NCBI RefSeq assembly: GCF_008271295.1 | Contig: NZ_VTOY01000004.1 | Span: 1-64,000, forward strand | Origin: Pseudoselenomonas ruminis | GTDB taxonomy: Bacteria; Bacillota; Negativicutes; Selenomonadales; Selenomonadaceae | DNA: 64,000 bases | Direction: 5' to 3' | Shown: positions 26,315 to 36,104 of the stretch, piece after piece | Layout of the letters: the number at the start of each line of letters is the position of its first letter | Numbering within the stretch: the stretch's first letter is position 1 | Program-made: the position numbers and the translations under genes | Notes under the pieces: generated by a model | Told to the model about the DNA's origin: nothing | The model's input: only the letters and a program-made list of their open reading frames with translations | The model's database searches: none

Positions 26315-27172
26315 TTATTTATTAGCTAAGTGCAACTGAGCGCCAATTCTAGTGATGATTATTTGGATGTATTTCATTTTTTTCCGCATAGTGTCTTGCT
26401 TTAAGCCTAGTTTTTCAGCCATCGCAGCACGATACTTCCCCTTCAGGAAAGCCTTTTCCTGAAGCATTTGCTTGCTGGCACTTTTCGCTATCTCATATTC
26501 TTCCAAATATTGGGGCGTCATTTCTTTTTGCTGCTGATAAAAGTCATAATCAATTTGTTCAATAGTAGATTCGTTGATATCAAACTCCTCTACTAGAACA
26601 ATCATGCTCATGAATAATTGGAAATAGGGCAAATCGCTACTGGGCAAGAATTTAGTAACTTCTTCATACAAATCAAAGACACTTGCTGTCTGCTTATTTT
26701 TTTGGAAGTCGTTAAATAGCTGTTTTTCAACAATAGAAACTTTTTTTTCAGGATTTTTGTCCTTATCATATGCCGGTTCATCATAACTGGTTGCTTTTTT
26801 AAATATTGTATTATTATCATCAACGGAATACTCATCTTTGAGGTTGGACGTCCTTAATGAATATCGATTGATAAAAAGATTCAGAAAGAATTTTCCCTGC
26901 GACTTATATTGTCTTAAACACTCATCAAAGACTTTTATGAATTCTATACCATCGACTTTATGCTTCAAAGTAGATTTTGTATTAACAAACAAGTATTCTT
27001 CGATACGTGACATAATATCAAGCCGTAATTTTAATTGGCTGCGGCTGAGATGACTTTTATGAAATTCCTCAAAAGGAACAGATAGATTCTCCTGACGATA
27101 TTTGCACAAGGGAAGAACGAGCGCCTCAATCTCTTTTGCTATTGTGGTATATTGATCGTCCACTTTTGACAT
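26315..27172 (-). CDS. Hypothetical protein with a C-terminal helix-turn-helix-like segment
   Basis: 285 residues, mostly helical and charged. Residues about 245-275 (KGKYRAAMAEKLGLKQDTMRKKMKYI) read as a helix-turn-helix like region 4 of a sigma factor. The rest gives no family match I can name. The start follows GGAAAGGAGT. It lies 29 bases after the CARF gene and may share its transcript. As the only DNA-binding-like protein in the island, it is the best candidate to recognise the shared TGCCAAA promoters; this is inference. Confidence 0.6.
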   Translation of the reverse strand: MSKVDDQYTTIAKEIEALVLPLCKYRQENLSVPFEEFHKSHLSRSQLKLRLDIMSRIEEYLFVNTKSTLKHKVDGIEFIKVFDECLRQYKSQGKFFLNLFINRYSLRTSNLKDEYSVDDNNTIFKKATSYDEPAYDKDKNPEKKVSIVEKQLFNDFQKNKQTASVFDLYEEVTKFLPSSDLPYFQLFMSMIVLVEEFDINESTIEQIDYDFYQQQKEMTPQYLEEYEIAKSASKQMLQEKAFLKGKYRAAMAEKLGLKQDTMRKKMKYIQIIITRIGAQLHLANK

Positions 27173-27201
27173 ATACAGTCAACTCCTTTCCTGCTTATCG
27201 A

Positions 27202-27834
27202 TTAACCAATCATAAAGGAAAGAAGTTGATCCATTTCTTGTTTTTTGCCGGGAGTTGCCTGATTGACGATAGAGTTGATACGGAATAGTGTCGTTATGTC
27301 AATAATGTCAATGGTAGATGGAGCATCGTTATCGCCACGATAGAATTGGGCATAAATCATCTGTTTGATTTCTACATTCCGGCAAGCTTTGACTACATAG
27401 TTCATGGCAATAAACATGGCCAGTGTATAAGATTTCAGCCCGTAGGTCATATCGGCATAAATCTGATCGCCGTCCTGGATTAAGTCAGCTACTTCTTTCA
27501 TAAAGGTGCTGAATGATAAGGAATCCAGGTAATCACGATCGGCATTGACATCGAGTTCATCCACGACAATAAATTCGCCCTTGGCATGGTGTTCATCCAA
27601 TATCTGCTGCACTTCGGCTACAAGATGCTTGTAGTTCTCTTTTGGTGTATCGGTTTGGTTCATGCCGGTGATGATGACGATTTCATCATCCGCCGAGATG
27701 TTGGCATCTACCAGATAGGAAATGGGGAAAAGATACGGTTTATCCGCCAATTCAAGGTCACGGCTGCAATATTTAGATGGATTTTTAGTGTTAATAGGGT
27801 TAAGAATTACAGTGGATAAGAATATTTTTCTCAT
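27202..27834 (-). CDS. Stand-alone CARF-domain protein (TM1812-like)
   Basis: 210 residues. It opens with a Rossmann strand typical of CRISPR CARF proteins (RKIFLSTVIL), has a nucleotide-loop-like DADMTYGLKSYTLAMF region (family pattern DxTHGFRS) and ends with a helical tail. CARF domains bind the cyclic oligoadenylates made by Cas10. No HEPN, PD-D/ExK or other effector domain is visible, so it may be a ring nuclease or regulator. The start MRKIFLS at 27834 has AAAAGGAGC upstream; the longer frame to 27930 lacks a ribosome site. Confidence 0.75.
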   Translation of the reverse strand: MRKIFLSTVILNPINTKNPSKYCSRDLELADKPYLFPISYLVDANISADDEIVIITGMNQTDTPKENYKHLVAEVQQILDEHHAKGEFIVVDELDVNADRDYLDSLSFSTFMKEVADLIQDGDQIYADMTYGLKSYTLAMFIAMNYVVKACRNVEIKQMIYAQFYRGDNDAPSTIDIIDITTLFRINSIVNQATPGKKQEMDQLLSFMIG

Positions 27835-27971
27835 GATAATATGCTCCTTTTCAAAAAGCTGAAACAGATTGACGCTGTCATTACATAAAAATTCGTTGCA
27901 TTTCAGGGGAAATCCTGCCATAAGAGACAATTATCACCTTCCCTCCGTGAGCGGGACAACATTGTGAAGTA

Positions 27972-28134
27972 TTAATCGTCAAGAAACAGGCTGCCAATCA
28001 CTGCACCGGCAATGAGGAATGGTACTGTCGTTACAAATACAGGGGCAGCTACAACAAGTAATCCCCCCCCCGCCTACTGCACTGGTGGCTGTAGACAGAA
28101 TAGTGACTAAACAGATGGGATTATTCTTCGACAT
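27972..28134 (-). pseudogene. Small SLFxDD membrane peptide split by a G9 tract
   Basis: The start at 28134 (AAAGGATG upstream, as in the 38627-39613 gene) encodes MSKNNPICLVTILSTATSAVGGG. A run of nine G on the minus strand (28063-28071) then throws the frame off. With one G fewer, or two more, the frame continues into a hydrophobic segment ending AGAVIGSLFLDD, which matches the C-termini of its paralogues. The present frame instead ends ...CSDWQPVS. So it is either a recent frameshift or a phase-variable switch. It has its own copy of the island promoter at 28180-28213. Confidence 0.7.
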
Positions 28135-28179
28135 AAGGCAAGCATCCTTTCATTGTGGGTCGTATTGATTTTCTCTTAC

Positions 28180-28213
28180 TATAAGTAACAGATTTACGAA
28201 ATGAGATTTGGCA
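28180..28213 (-). promoter_or_regulatory. Island promoter 6
   Basis: Minus strand GTGCCAAA, 19 bases, TACTTATAG, upstream of the G9-tract gene and just after the terminator of element C. Confidence 0.55.
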
Positions 28214-28235
28214 CCGAACCAGAAATTTTGCATAA

Positions 28236-28465
28236 AAAAAGCCCACAAAAATGTTGTACTCGTGGTGTGATACTGCAAGCAGCAGAAGGGTGCTAACAAC
28301 AGTAACATTTAGGAGCCGCATTGCTCTAGGCCTCCCAACCCGATTTTGGAAAACCTACGCCATTTGGGGACAAAATCCTGTTTAGCGTGTCCACGGGAAA
28401 AAATGAAACCCTCAGCGGTAGAATGCGGCCTGCGGGGGTGCTGGGAGGTTTTCAATTTTTGCTTC
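28236..28465 (-). repeat. Spacerless CRISPR leader-repeat-terminator element C
   Basis: Minus strand: hairpin arms AAACCCTC / GGAGGTTTTC, a shortened leader (about 60 bases missing compared with element B), one truncated repeat (28269-28300, GATACTGCAAGC ... GTGCTAACAAC), then a terminator (28236-28260, stem with T7). It lies between the CARF-HEPN gene and the small-gene cassette and occupies most of the non-coding stretch 28135-28518. Confidence 0.72.
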
Positions 28466-28518
28466 AGACCGTGGCGATTCATGGATATTATACACTAACG
28501 TTTATGTCGTGGTCATTA

Positions 28519-30291
28519 TCAGGGAACAATACTTTTCCAGTGGTTCAAGGTGCCTGAAATCATTTCCCGGATCTCTGTGACAGAGGTTATATCTTCCGTA
28601 TTGGCATGGTTGATCTGATTACGCTCCACCCTTATCTGGAAATATTCTTTCAGGCAGTTCAACATATCGTTATAACGTAAAGAACTTTTTAGCTGGCCAT
28701 TCTTGTATAAGGCATGGTAGCGATTCATGTATTTCTGCCATTTCTCGTCAATATCCATGAATATTTCCGGCTTGGATTCCGTTTCTTTGCTTTCTTCCGT
28801 ATAATCACTGGCTGGGATTTCAAACAATTCGTAAAGGACTTGAGGTGAAAGGACAGCCAAACTATTTAATGTTTTCTCCAATGTGGTATTCAGCAAGTAA
28901 TCCATAAATGAACGTTTAAAATTGCTATTACGGCAATTAACATTATATATAGCATGGAAAACTTTCATCAGCATGGGATATTGATTTTCGAAAGATTGAT
29001 ATTTCATCTTTTTGCTTTTCAATAAGATGAAATCGTAATCCGCATTCTTTAATTCTTGGAAAAAAGCTGCCAACTGCGGATATCTTTCCACTTTCAATGT
29101 CCCGAAGTTCTTATTGCCGGAGCTGGCGGATAAAAAACTTGCTTTTAAGAGATCGGCTAAACTCATTGGCCGAGCTGAGCTGTTGTCCACTTCGATGCCT
29201 GTCTTGCTGTATACTGTGAGAAAATATTGTTGCCAGTTGCGGCCTGTTTTCCTGCCTTCCTGTTCACAGGCCAGAATAATTCCCGGGTTATCCGTATAGG
29301 CAATCTTATGTTTGACCAGATAGCCCGGCAGCCATTCGGTACAGAGCGTCATAGCCTGCTGCAGGAATCCTTTACGCTCACACCAACGGATGATGTCAAA
29401 TTCCGTTGCCTCCCCTTCCAGTAAGGAACCATATTCATTTTTTAGGGTCATAATGATGCTGGCAAAGAGATTTTCCTGAAGCGTACTGCCATGATTTTCC
29501 TTGAATGCTTGTAAATATACATGGAGTGTCCGCAGTTCATCTTTGATGATGCTGGTTCGGCACATCTTGATGGCATCGGAGAAGCGTTGCATAGCTTGTA
29601 GCAGGTTATCCAAATCCTGTGTTTTGGGAGCATCTTGGAAATAGTCCTGCAATGTTTCGACACTGCCGAAGCGGACAAATTCATCTGCACCACTGATTAA
29701 GTTGAATAATCCCAGTAAGGATGTGGCATCAAATACCTTTTTTTTCGCCGGATCTGAATATAGCACTTTTCCCAGCTTAATGCCGTTGAACTGCAGCAGC
29801 TGCATAATCGCCAGCATCATCGTGGAATTGTAGCGGAAACCACCAGTCATGTCGGCATATAGGCGGATTTCAGCGTTTGGGTGCTCCTGAGCATAGTTCA
29901 TGATACTGCCAGCAATTTCAGTAACATTCCGCATGGACTCCTCGATATTGTCGAGGTCATCATAGTAATTGAGCTCGATAATCTTGTCGGAAAGCCTGCT
30001 GTCTGCCTCGATCAACCGCTTTTTCAGAAAGTTGATATGGGTTACAATACCGTATTCCTCTGTTTTCGGTGCGTCAAAAGTTTTTACTTTTTCGCTGCAA
30101 ACCAGAAAGACTCCTGCCAGAGGATTGTCAGCCAGCTGCCGCTGTACCGCTATGATAGCAGCTTCATTGGTCTGGATAGCGGTATAGGGCTGGCCGACAA
30201 CATCGGAATAATGAATAGGCTCGGCGATATTTCTGTCCTGCACAAGGCTTACAAATGCCAGCATGATATTGAGAACATTTTTTTCTGCCAT
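28519..30291 (-). CDS. CARF-HEPN ribonuclease (Csm6/Csx1-like)
   Basis: 590 residues. The N-terminal 200 form a CARF domain (NIMLAFVSLVQDR first strand, then ADMTGGFRYNSTMMLAIMQLL). The C-terminal part is helical with a HEPN RNase motif R-x4-H (ERNQINHAN). Such proteins are allosteric RNases switched on by cyclic oligoadenylate from Cas10, degrading RNA of host and phage. Last gene of the cas10 operon (23 bases after the TIGR03986-like gene). Exact subfamily unsure, being larger than typical Csm6. Confidence 0.82.
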   Translation of the reverse strand: MAEKNVLNIMLAFVSLVQDRNIAEPIHYSDVVGQPYTAIQTNEAAIIAVQRQLADNPLAGVFLVCSEKVKTFDAPKTEEYGIVTHINFLKKRLIEADSRLSDKIIELNYYDDLDNIEESMRNVTEIAGSIMNYAQEHPNAEIRLYADMTGGFRYNSTMMLAIMQLLQFNGIKLGKVLYSDPAKKKVFDATSLLGLFNLISGADEFVRFGSVETLQDYFQDAPKTQDLDNLLQAMQRFSDAIKMCRTSIIKDELRTLHVYLQAFKENHGSTLQENLFASIIMTLKNEYGSLLEGEATEFDIIRWCERKGFLQQAMTLCTEWLPGYLVKHKIAYTDNPGIILACEQEGRKTGRNWQQYFLTVYSKTGIEVDNSSARPMSLADLLKASFLSASSGNKNFGTLKVERYPQLAAFFQELKNADYDFILLKSKKMKYQSFENQYPMLMKVFHAIYNVNCRNSNFKRSFMDYLLNTTLEKTLNSLAVLSPQVLYELFEIPASDYTEESKETESKPEIFMDIDEKWQKYMNRYHALYKNGQLKSSLRYNDMLNCLKEYFQIRVERNQINHANTEDITSVTEIREMISGTLNHWKSIVP

Positions 30292-30314
30292 ATGTATTTC
30301 ATCTTCCTCTCAAT

Positions 30315-32459
30315 TTATGCTTTTCTATTTCTTACCTTATCGATTACCCCAGCTGCCTCAGGCAAAATATTGCGCTTTTCAAAACGCTTATCCTCCCGAT
30401 AACGGTCTTTCGTATCGCCATCCATCTGTGCGGTTGCCTTATCCCAGCCTGCCATTTTGGTGTTATTGTAGTCCAGCATAAGGCGAAGATTTTCTACAGC
30501 TTCATAATAACTTTCTGTCAACGATCCTGTACCAGCCTTTACTAAAGCCTCATATGCCGCTATATACTCGTCAGGTGCTTCCTCTTGCTGGGATTCATGC
30601 CACCCATCATTATCAAACAGCGTCTTGTAACGACTTCCATCTTCAAGAAACAAGGTTGCTTTGATGCGAATGCTGCCTAATCCGATACTCTTGCCCATGC
30701 CAATTTTGTAAACAATATCTTCATTCTTCTTGCCTAATTTGAAAATAAGCATTAGGGCGCCTAGTTCCTCCTTAGTAAGGTCATGAAAGTGAATACTGCC
30801 TTCAAATTTCGTGCCGGGTGCTAAAGGTTCGATTTTTCTGGCGAGAGGTGCTTTGCCTTTGAACACATTATCACGGCTCAGTTCCAGTTCCTTGGCCGTC
30901 GCATGCCAGTTATGGTTAGGCTTGTTATGCCAATAAAATTTATAGCCCCGCACTTCGGCAGCGGGATGATCCCAATGCACCAGCTGATCTTTCTGGTTCT
31001 GCTTCAGATAAAGCTGAAAAGCTGTGGGATTTGGCTGCATCAAAATACGCGATTCCGCCGATTTCAGCGTTTCAACCTTTTGCAACGGTACAGCATCATC
31101 AAAGGTCACGCGGGATGCCCAGGATACATCCTTGCGGCTTATACCAAATACTGCACTAGCAAAGTCAATCTTATCTTTCGAATAATGCACCTGCTGCGGA
31201 ACTGCCTCCATAATACTGTTGTCATAGGGAATACGATAAGATTGGCCATGTCCAAAAGACTTCACATTCCCTGCATCATCTAAAAAGAAAAAACAAGGAG
31301 CAATAAAACCATTCTTATCTTTAATTTTGAAATTCTTTTTTCGCACTTCCTTCATTAGGTCAACACCACAACGATTTTTGTCTCCTTGATAGGATTCGAT
31401 TACCGAGTCAGGAATCGGGTACCTTTTTGACGTATCAATATCATCTATTGACATATATTTGTAATACTGTTTTCCCCAGCCAGCCCTTTCTGCTGTTGTC
31501 GCTTTTTCCAATTTTTCTTGAGAGCGCTTTAATTTATCCGTACTAAGCAATCCTATCTGAACATAGGCTGTATGACCATCCCAGCGTACTGAAGAATGTT
31601 TGATATCTCTGTCATTTAATTTAAAGTCATACATATACTTCCAAATTGGAATGGAGCGCAGCTTATTAGGTAGGAGAGAATAGATGTGCCATTTGTTACC
31701 TTGCTTGAACAAAAAACCAGGCTTGGCATTTTTTTTCACATGTCCATTTTCCATGGAGGTCATATAATCTGCATACTTTTCATGAAGCTTGGCAAAAAAC
31801 GGCATTTTACTCTTTGGTGCCATCAGGCAACGATAGTAAAGATGTGTGTTCTTGAGGTCTTCCTCGCTCTTCCAACTGCCACAGGTTACGATTTTATACA
31901 GGTTCTTTACCATCCCCCGCAAGGAGCTGCCTGGAATGATCGGTTTCCCTCCTGGGGCAAAGAATTTGTCATTCTCGCCACCACCAATAAATACGGGAGT
32001 AATTGTCTCGATTGCCAGTTCAATATGCCCATTGAGGTTGGCCTTTTCTGCCATGTAGGTACGAAATGCTGCGGATACCGGATCTTCTTTCTCTGCTGCT
32101 AGTTCTTCTTTTTTATCCAGATAGATCTGCAATTGTGAAACCAACACTGCCTTTGGCAGGGGGATAAAATTATATGGTGCGGTAGCAATCATTGGGGGAA
32201 GCACCTCCGGAGACAAATCTAACGCCTCGCCATAAGGAAGCTGCTTGGAAGATGTTTGGCGGTAATTCCCATTTGGATGACCAAATCCTTGCCTGTTATG
32301 GAAATTTCCTTTTGTTGCTGATTTCTTTTCTTTCTCTGTACTCTTGTTTTTTCCCATGCTGTCTTTGCGAAGACTATCAATCTGTTCCTGGGTAATGAAT
32401 CCTTTAGCCAAAAGTTCATCTAACATCTTCGGATCTATGTCCGCTATATTAAGCCCCAT
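30315..32459 (-). CDS. Large RAMP (TIGR03986-like) of the type III complex
   Basis: 714 residues. After an N-terminal charged segment (KNKSTEKEKKSATKGNFH) comes a RAMP/Cas7-like fold with the glycine-rich motif PGGKPIIPGSSLRGMVKNLYKIV. A C-terminal part carries a second RAMP-like portion (LGALMLIFKLGKK ... GMGKSIGLGSIRI). This matches the TIGR03986 family found in type III loci. It is probably a backbone subunit of the effector. The start at 32459 follows AGGAGGTGTAAATGTT and lies five bases after the csx19-like stop. Confidence 0.75.
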   Translation of the reverse strand: MGLNIADIDPKMLDELLAKGFITQEQIDSLRKDSMGKNKSTEKEKKSATKGNFHNRQGFGHPNGNYRQTSSKQLPYGEALDLSPEVLPPMIATAPYNFIPLPKAVLVSQLQIYLDKKEELAAEKEDPVSAAFRTYMAEKANLNGHIELAIETITPVFIGGGENDKFFAPGGKPIIPGSSLRGMVKNLYKIVTCGSWKSEEDLKNTHLYYRCLMAPKSKMPFFAKLHEKYADYMTSMENGHVKKNAKPGFLFKQGNKWHIYSLLPNKLRSIPIWKYMYDFKLNDRDIKHSSVRWDGHTAYVQIGLLSTDKLKRSQEKLEKATTAERAGWGKQYYKYMSIDDIDTSKRYPIPDSVIESYQGDKNRCGVDLMKEVRKKNFKIKDKNGFIAPCFFFLDDAGNVKSFGHGQSYRIPYDNSIMEAVPQQVHYSKDKIDFASAVFGISRKDVSWASRVTFDDAVPLQKVETLKSAESRILMQPNPTAFQLYLKQNQKDQLVHWDHPAAEVRGYKFYWHNKPNHNWHATAKELELSRDNVFKGKAPLARKIEPLAPGTKFEGSIHFHDLTKEELGALMLIFKLGKKNEDIVYKIGMGKSIGLGSIRIKATLFLEDGSRYKTLFDNDGWHESQQEEAPDEYIAAYEALVKAGTGSLTESYYEAVENLRLMLDYNNTKMAGWDKATAQMDGDTKDRYREDKRFEKRNILPEAAGVIDKVRNRKA

Positions 32460-32464
32460 AACAT

Positions 32465-33058
32465 TTACACCTCCTTCAGCGCATCAATGGAGACAAAACG
32501 CTGATCTGCATACCCTGCCAGTCCAGTGGTACGGTCATAGCCTATATAGTTACGGGTAGTCAGACCATAATATTTGCCGCCTTTGCTTCCCTTAGAAACA
32601 GGAATATTCAGTGTGAGCTTGCGGGAAGCATCCTTGAGCTCAATATACATGTCTCGATCTGTCACTGACTCCGGACTCTCGCATTCTCCCCAGAATCGTG
32701 AAAAACTGTCGATCACTTCCTGCGGACTACCGCTGTCATCATCACAAATATAGCGCCCTTCAAAGTATTCATCAACCTGCAGTAGATGAACTTCCTCCTG
32801 TGCATTAAAGACACGCATTTCTATAATATCTGCTATTTCCACCTGATTGTTCTGCAGGGTCAGCTTTGCTCCATCCCAGCATCCGAAGGTAACGGCATGC
32901 AGTGCCCATACCACTAAGCAGGCAGGTGCTTTTATTTTTTTCGCCAGCAGTTCTGTTAATGCCGACTCATTTCGCTCGATATGGACCAGCGGCATTCTGC
33001 TGCTGCAAATGTCCTGTTTTTGTAATTTATTTTTTGCCAACTCAAAGCCCATCTTCAT
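32465..33058 (-). CDS. csx19: Csx19-like type III-D protein
   Basis: 197 residues resembling the TIGR03984/Csx19 family seen only in type III-D loci (VVWALHAVTFGCWDGAKL; a C-terminal YGLTTRNYIGYDRTTGLAGYADQRFVSI segment). Its role is probably structural within the effector complex. It overlaps the double RAMP gene by four bases. Confidence 0.65.
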   Translation of the reverse strand: MKMGFELAKNKLQKQDICSSRMPLVHIERNESALTELLAKKIKAPACLVVWALHAVTFGCWDGAKLTLQNNQVEIADIIEMRVFNAQEEVHLLQVDEYFEGRYICDDDSGSPQEVIDSFSRFWGECESPESVTDRDMYIELKDASRKLTLNIPVSKGSKGGKYYGLTTRNYIGYDRTTGLAGYADQRFVSIDALKEV

Positions 33059-34446
33059 GCCTCCTTTCGTTGCAGCGCCGAAGCATAATCTGCCAGTACA
33101 GAAGAATCCCCAACAACCACTCTGCCGTTTTCCTCCAGTACAAATCTATCCTGCTTATACTGAATTTCTGCCCGGATTCCCTTGAGCCTGCCCCGGCCAA
33201 TACTCGTTTCTCCGCCCAGAGCCAGTTCTCCCTGCCAGAGATCCTTCAGCAGGAACAGTGCCAGCCCGACTTCCGCTTCTGTGGCGTTGCGAATGGTAAA
33301 ACGGATTTTTACTGTGCCGACAGAATTGTCCTCTTGATAGAGAGGCTGGGTATTCAGCAAGGCATTGCCCAGTACGCCCCTGGTAAACCTGTCGATGCGA
33401 TTGCGGGTAACAATCGGTTCTCTAAGCTGTTCCGGATGTTCTTCCAAATAACTTTCTTCCACAATAAAGCGGCTCTTAATGCGCCCTTCCGTCGCAGACT
33501 TGACATTTTTATCTTCATCACCTGCACATCCCATAAGGCTGTCCAACATTTTTGATCTGTGTCCCAGTTCACGCAGGATACAGGATGCCCGATGCCGCAA
33601 CACGCCTTTGATAGTGGAGCCGGGGATAACAGCTGCTTCTCCGCTATGCTTCATGACAGCAATCTGCTTTCCTTCCCTGCTAATCTGATAATCCCGTACC
33701 AGTAGGGAGGAGCACAGGGCAAAGGTGGCGGATATAACAAAAGTATCCGGAGCTTCAAGAGGCATTGAGCCGATTTCCACCAACTGAACAGAGGCGTCTG
33801 TTGCGGCTGGCTGGTCTGTGCCCAACCATGCCAATACATCCTTAGAATTGTGAAAATCATAATAGCCAAGTACCGGACTTACAAGATGCGTCCGCCCCAT
33901 TCCCTTTGATGTGTTAGCACCAAGATGTATGCCGGCTGCCAACCGGTCACGCAGAAAACATATACTGTCTTTTACGTCGCCTCTAATTTTATCTGTGCCT
34001 TCAGCCAGATGAAACGCCCGCAGGGTAAACACGAGACGCAATGCGGCCTCTGCTCCCCGTTCAATGGCTTCATAATCGTATTTTCTTCCCTGCATGGCCG
34101 AACCTTTATATTCGTCTATGCATACACCATCCCGAAAGATCTGCTTGCTTTCCTTGAAAACAATATCTTCTGCCTGTATGGTGCTTTGCATTGTCTCCAG
34201 ACTTCCGAATATCTCCTCCACCATTTCTGGCGATTGGCTCCCCAGCAAGTCACGCAGGACCCCCACCAAAGAAGTCCCCGGTATGAAGGCCTCGCCCTCC
34301 GCATTTCTTAGGACATGAATATCCTTGCTCCTTGCCGCAGCCATAGAAGCTGTACCATCTCCCACCAAAAGCGGGGCATCCAGCTTCAATGTACCTTCAA
34401 GGACGACCTTGCCGACAAGCTGTTCATCATGTTCTTTTATCTTCAT
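33055..34446 (-). CDS. Double RAMP (Cas7-Cas7) subunit
   Basis: 463 residues with two RAMP domains in one chain: the first with LLVGDGTASMAAARSKDIHV and FIPGTSLVGVLRDLLG, the second with IPGSTIKGVLRHRASCILREL and LMGCAGDEDKNVKSATEGR. Fused Cas7-like repeats are typical of type III-D. Aspartates before each G-loop could be the target-RNA cleavage residues. Overlaps neighbours by four bases on both sides. Confidence 0.78.
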   Translation of the reverse strand: MKIKEHDEQLVGKVVLEGTLKLDAPLLVGDGTASMAAARSKDIHVLRNAEGEAFIPGTSLVGVLRDLLGSQSPEMVEEIFGSLETMQSTIQAEDIVFKESKQIFRDGVCIDEYKGSAMQGRKYDYEAIERGAEAALRLVFTLRAFHLAEGTDKIRGDVKDSICFLRDRLAAGIHLGANTSKGMGRTHLVSPVLGYYDFHNSKDVLAWLGTDQPAATDASVQLVEIGSMPLEAPDTFVISATFALCSSLLVRDYQISREGKQIAVMKHSGEAAVIPGSTIKGVLRHRASCILRELGHRSKMLDSLMGCAGDEDKNVKSATEGRIKSRFIVEESYLEEHPEQLREPIVTRNRIDRFTRGVLGNALLNTQPLYQEDNSVGTVKIRFTIRNATEAEVGLALFLLKDLWQGELALGGETSIGRGRLKGIRAEIQYKQDRFVLEENGRVVVGDSSVLADYASALQRKEA

Positions 34447-36104
34447 GCTGAGGCCTCCTTATTTTTTTTCTTGCGGGCAAAATAGCATACCCAATACCAA
34501 TACTCGTAATAGAACTCCCCATCACTAAAGTTAAAGTCCTGTTGCTTGAGGCCCACGTCCTGCATCAAATCTTCCAACGTGGCTTCCTTCTCTTTTTCCC
34601 GGCCACCAATATCCTGCATAATATTGTGCAGCTCTTCATACGGCTGAAGGGCTGCCTTCGTAAAATAATCCTTCAGCTGCTGATTATGCAGAGATACCAT
34701 CTGAAGCCGCTCTACAAAAGGCACCAGATGCTTGTCCTTTTTCTCACGCACCAAATTATCATTATGCTGCTGAAGACTCTGCAAGGATGTTTCCATCGCT
34801 GTACGTAGAGAGCCATTTTCCTGTTCCTTTGCCTTTTCCAGTAGCTGCAAAAGACGTGCAAAGAAATGCGTCGAACCAGCAGGAATGTACATATCCTGCA
34901 CATCCTTATGTGCATACAAACGAATCTGCTCCAGGATGCGCCTGCTAATGATCTGTTCGACTTGCTGCTTGACGGTTTCCGGAATACTCGGCATTTCGCA
35001 TATCGCTTTGTTCTTGTTCTTGTCAGCCAACCGAATGGACTGCCACGGCCACACCCTGAGCTGCCCAAAGCCTTCAGCTCGCCGCATACCTATTCCTTCA
35101 TAGAGTAAAGCCCCCAGACGAACAAGGTCTTCCTCGGTCCAGTCCGAATCTTTTTGCAATGCAAATACGGAGCCTGCTGCCAGGCCAAAACATTTTGGCT
35201 GCTTCATCGACCAAATACCAACAAACTTCTCTACTTCTACCGGCGAAGCATAGATCTCCTGCAGGGAAAAACCATTGCCCATGTGCTCAATAAGCGGCTG
35301 CAAAAGCTCCTTTCCATCAGGAATGCCAAAATCTGCACAAGTTCCATTGGCTTTGACGGGAAGATAAGACGTATCAAAGCGCAGAAGGATTTTACGTTCA
35401 CGAATGGCATCCGTCCCAATAGAGGGACAATTTTCCATATTACCAAAGCGTAGCAGACACTGACCATACTGGGTAAAATGAGAGCGGCCAATATGGCAGG
35501 TAATGCCATCTGCCGTAACATCGAGGCCATCTTGGAGCGCAGTCAGATCTGCTTCTGTTCCAACAATCGAGCCAATGAAGGACTGCCCTGCATCAATTGA
35601 CTCATAGTTAAAAATACCACCATCATCGCTCTTACCTGCCAGACGCCTTTTCCCTTCACTTCGATTCATATGCAGCATCAGATTTGTCCGTACCTGCACT
35701 CCCTGCAGGCCATTTTCTGTTTCTACAGCCAAACCACGGAAGGATTTGAACCCATCCTTTCGATTATCTAGCGCAATTTGCAACAGATCCTGTACCTGAG
35801 GTAAAGCAGCGCCACCATGACTTTTCTCTTTCTGTAGTGAAAGCGGCAAAACAAAGGCACGCTTTCCTGCCATGGCCGGTTGCGCATCCACAAAGCGTAA
35901 AGCATCGAAAAACAAATGACGAAAGTTCGGATTCCGATGGGCTTCTTTTCCCAGCCCCTGTTGGTTACAGTAGCGTGCTGCCAACACTCCCCGCAGGATC
36001 GAGCCGGAAATCGTCTTCCTGGTTTCTGTCATTACCGTAGCATTATTTGCAGCGGTCAGAATCAATGGTGAATACGTTTCGATAAAAACAGGCAGTCGTT
36101 TCAT
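34443..36104 (-). CDS. csx10: Csx10 (Cas5-like RAMP)
   Basis: 553 residues. Opens with a RAMP strand and G-loop (VFIETYSPLILTAANN ... ISGSILRGVLAARY), with FFDALRFVDAQP and a C-terminal segment GIGMRRAEGFGQLRVWP. Csx10 is the Cas5-like subunit that caps the crRNA 5' tag in type III-D complexes, and helps identify this subtype. The ATGA overlap with both neighbours shows a tightly coupled operon. Confidence 0.8.
   Translation of the reverse strand: MKRLPVFIETYSPLILTAANNATVMTETRKTISGSILRGVLAARYCNQQGLGKEAHRNPNFRHLFFDALRFVDAQPAMAGKRAFVLPLSLQKEKSHGGAALPQVQDLLQIALDNRKDGFKSFRGLAVETENGLQGVQVRTNLMLHMNRSEGKRRLAGKSDDGGIFNYESIDAGQSFIGSIVGTEADLTALQDGLDVTADGITCHIGRSHFTQYGQCLLRFGNMENCPSIGTDAIRERKILLRFDTSYLPVKANGTCADFGIPDGKELLQPLIEHMGNGFSLQEIYASPVEVEKFVGIWSMKQPKCFGLAAGSVFALQKDSDWTEEDLVRLGALLYEGIGMRRAEGFGQLRVWPWQSIRLADKNKNKAICEMPSIPETVKQQVEQIISRRILEQIRLYAHKDVQDMYIPAGSTHFFARLLQLLEKAKEQENGSLRTAMETSLQSLQQHNDNLVREKKDKHLVPFVERLQMVSLHNQQLKDYFTKAALQPYEELHNIMQDIGGREKEKEATLEDLMQDVGLKQQDFNFSDGEFYYEYWYWVCYFARKKKNKEASA

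Noticed and set aside
27835-27930. N-terminal extension of the stand-alone CARF protein
   Set aside because: A strong ribosome site lies directly before the internal ATG at 27834, and the CARF first strand starts there.
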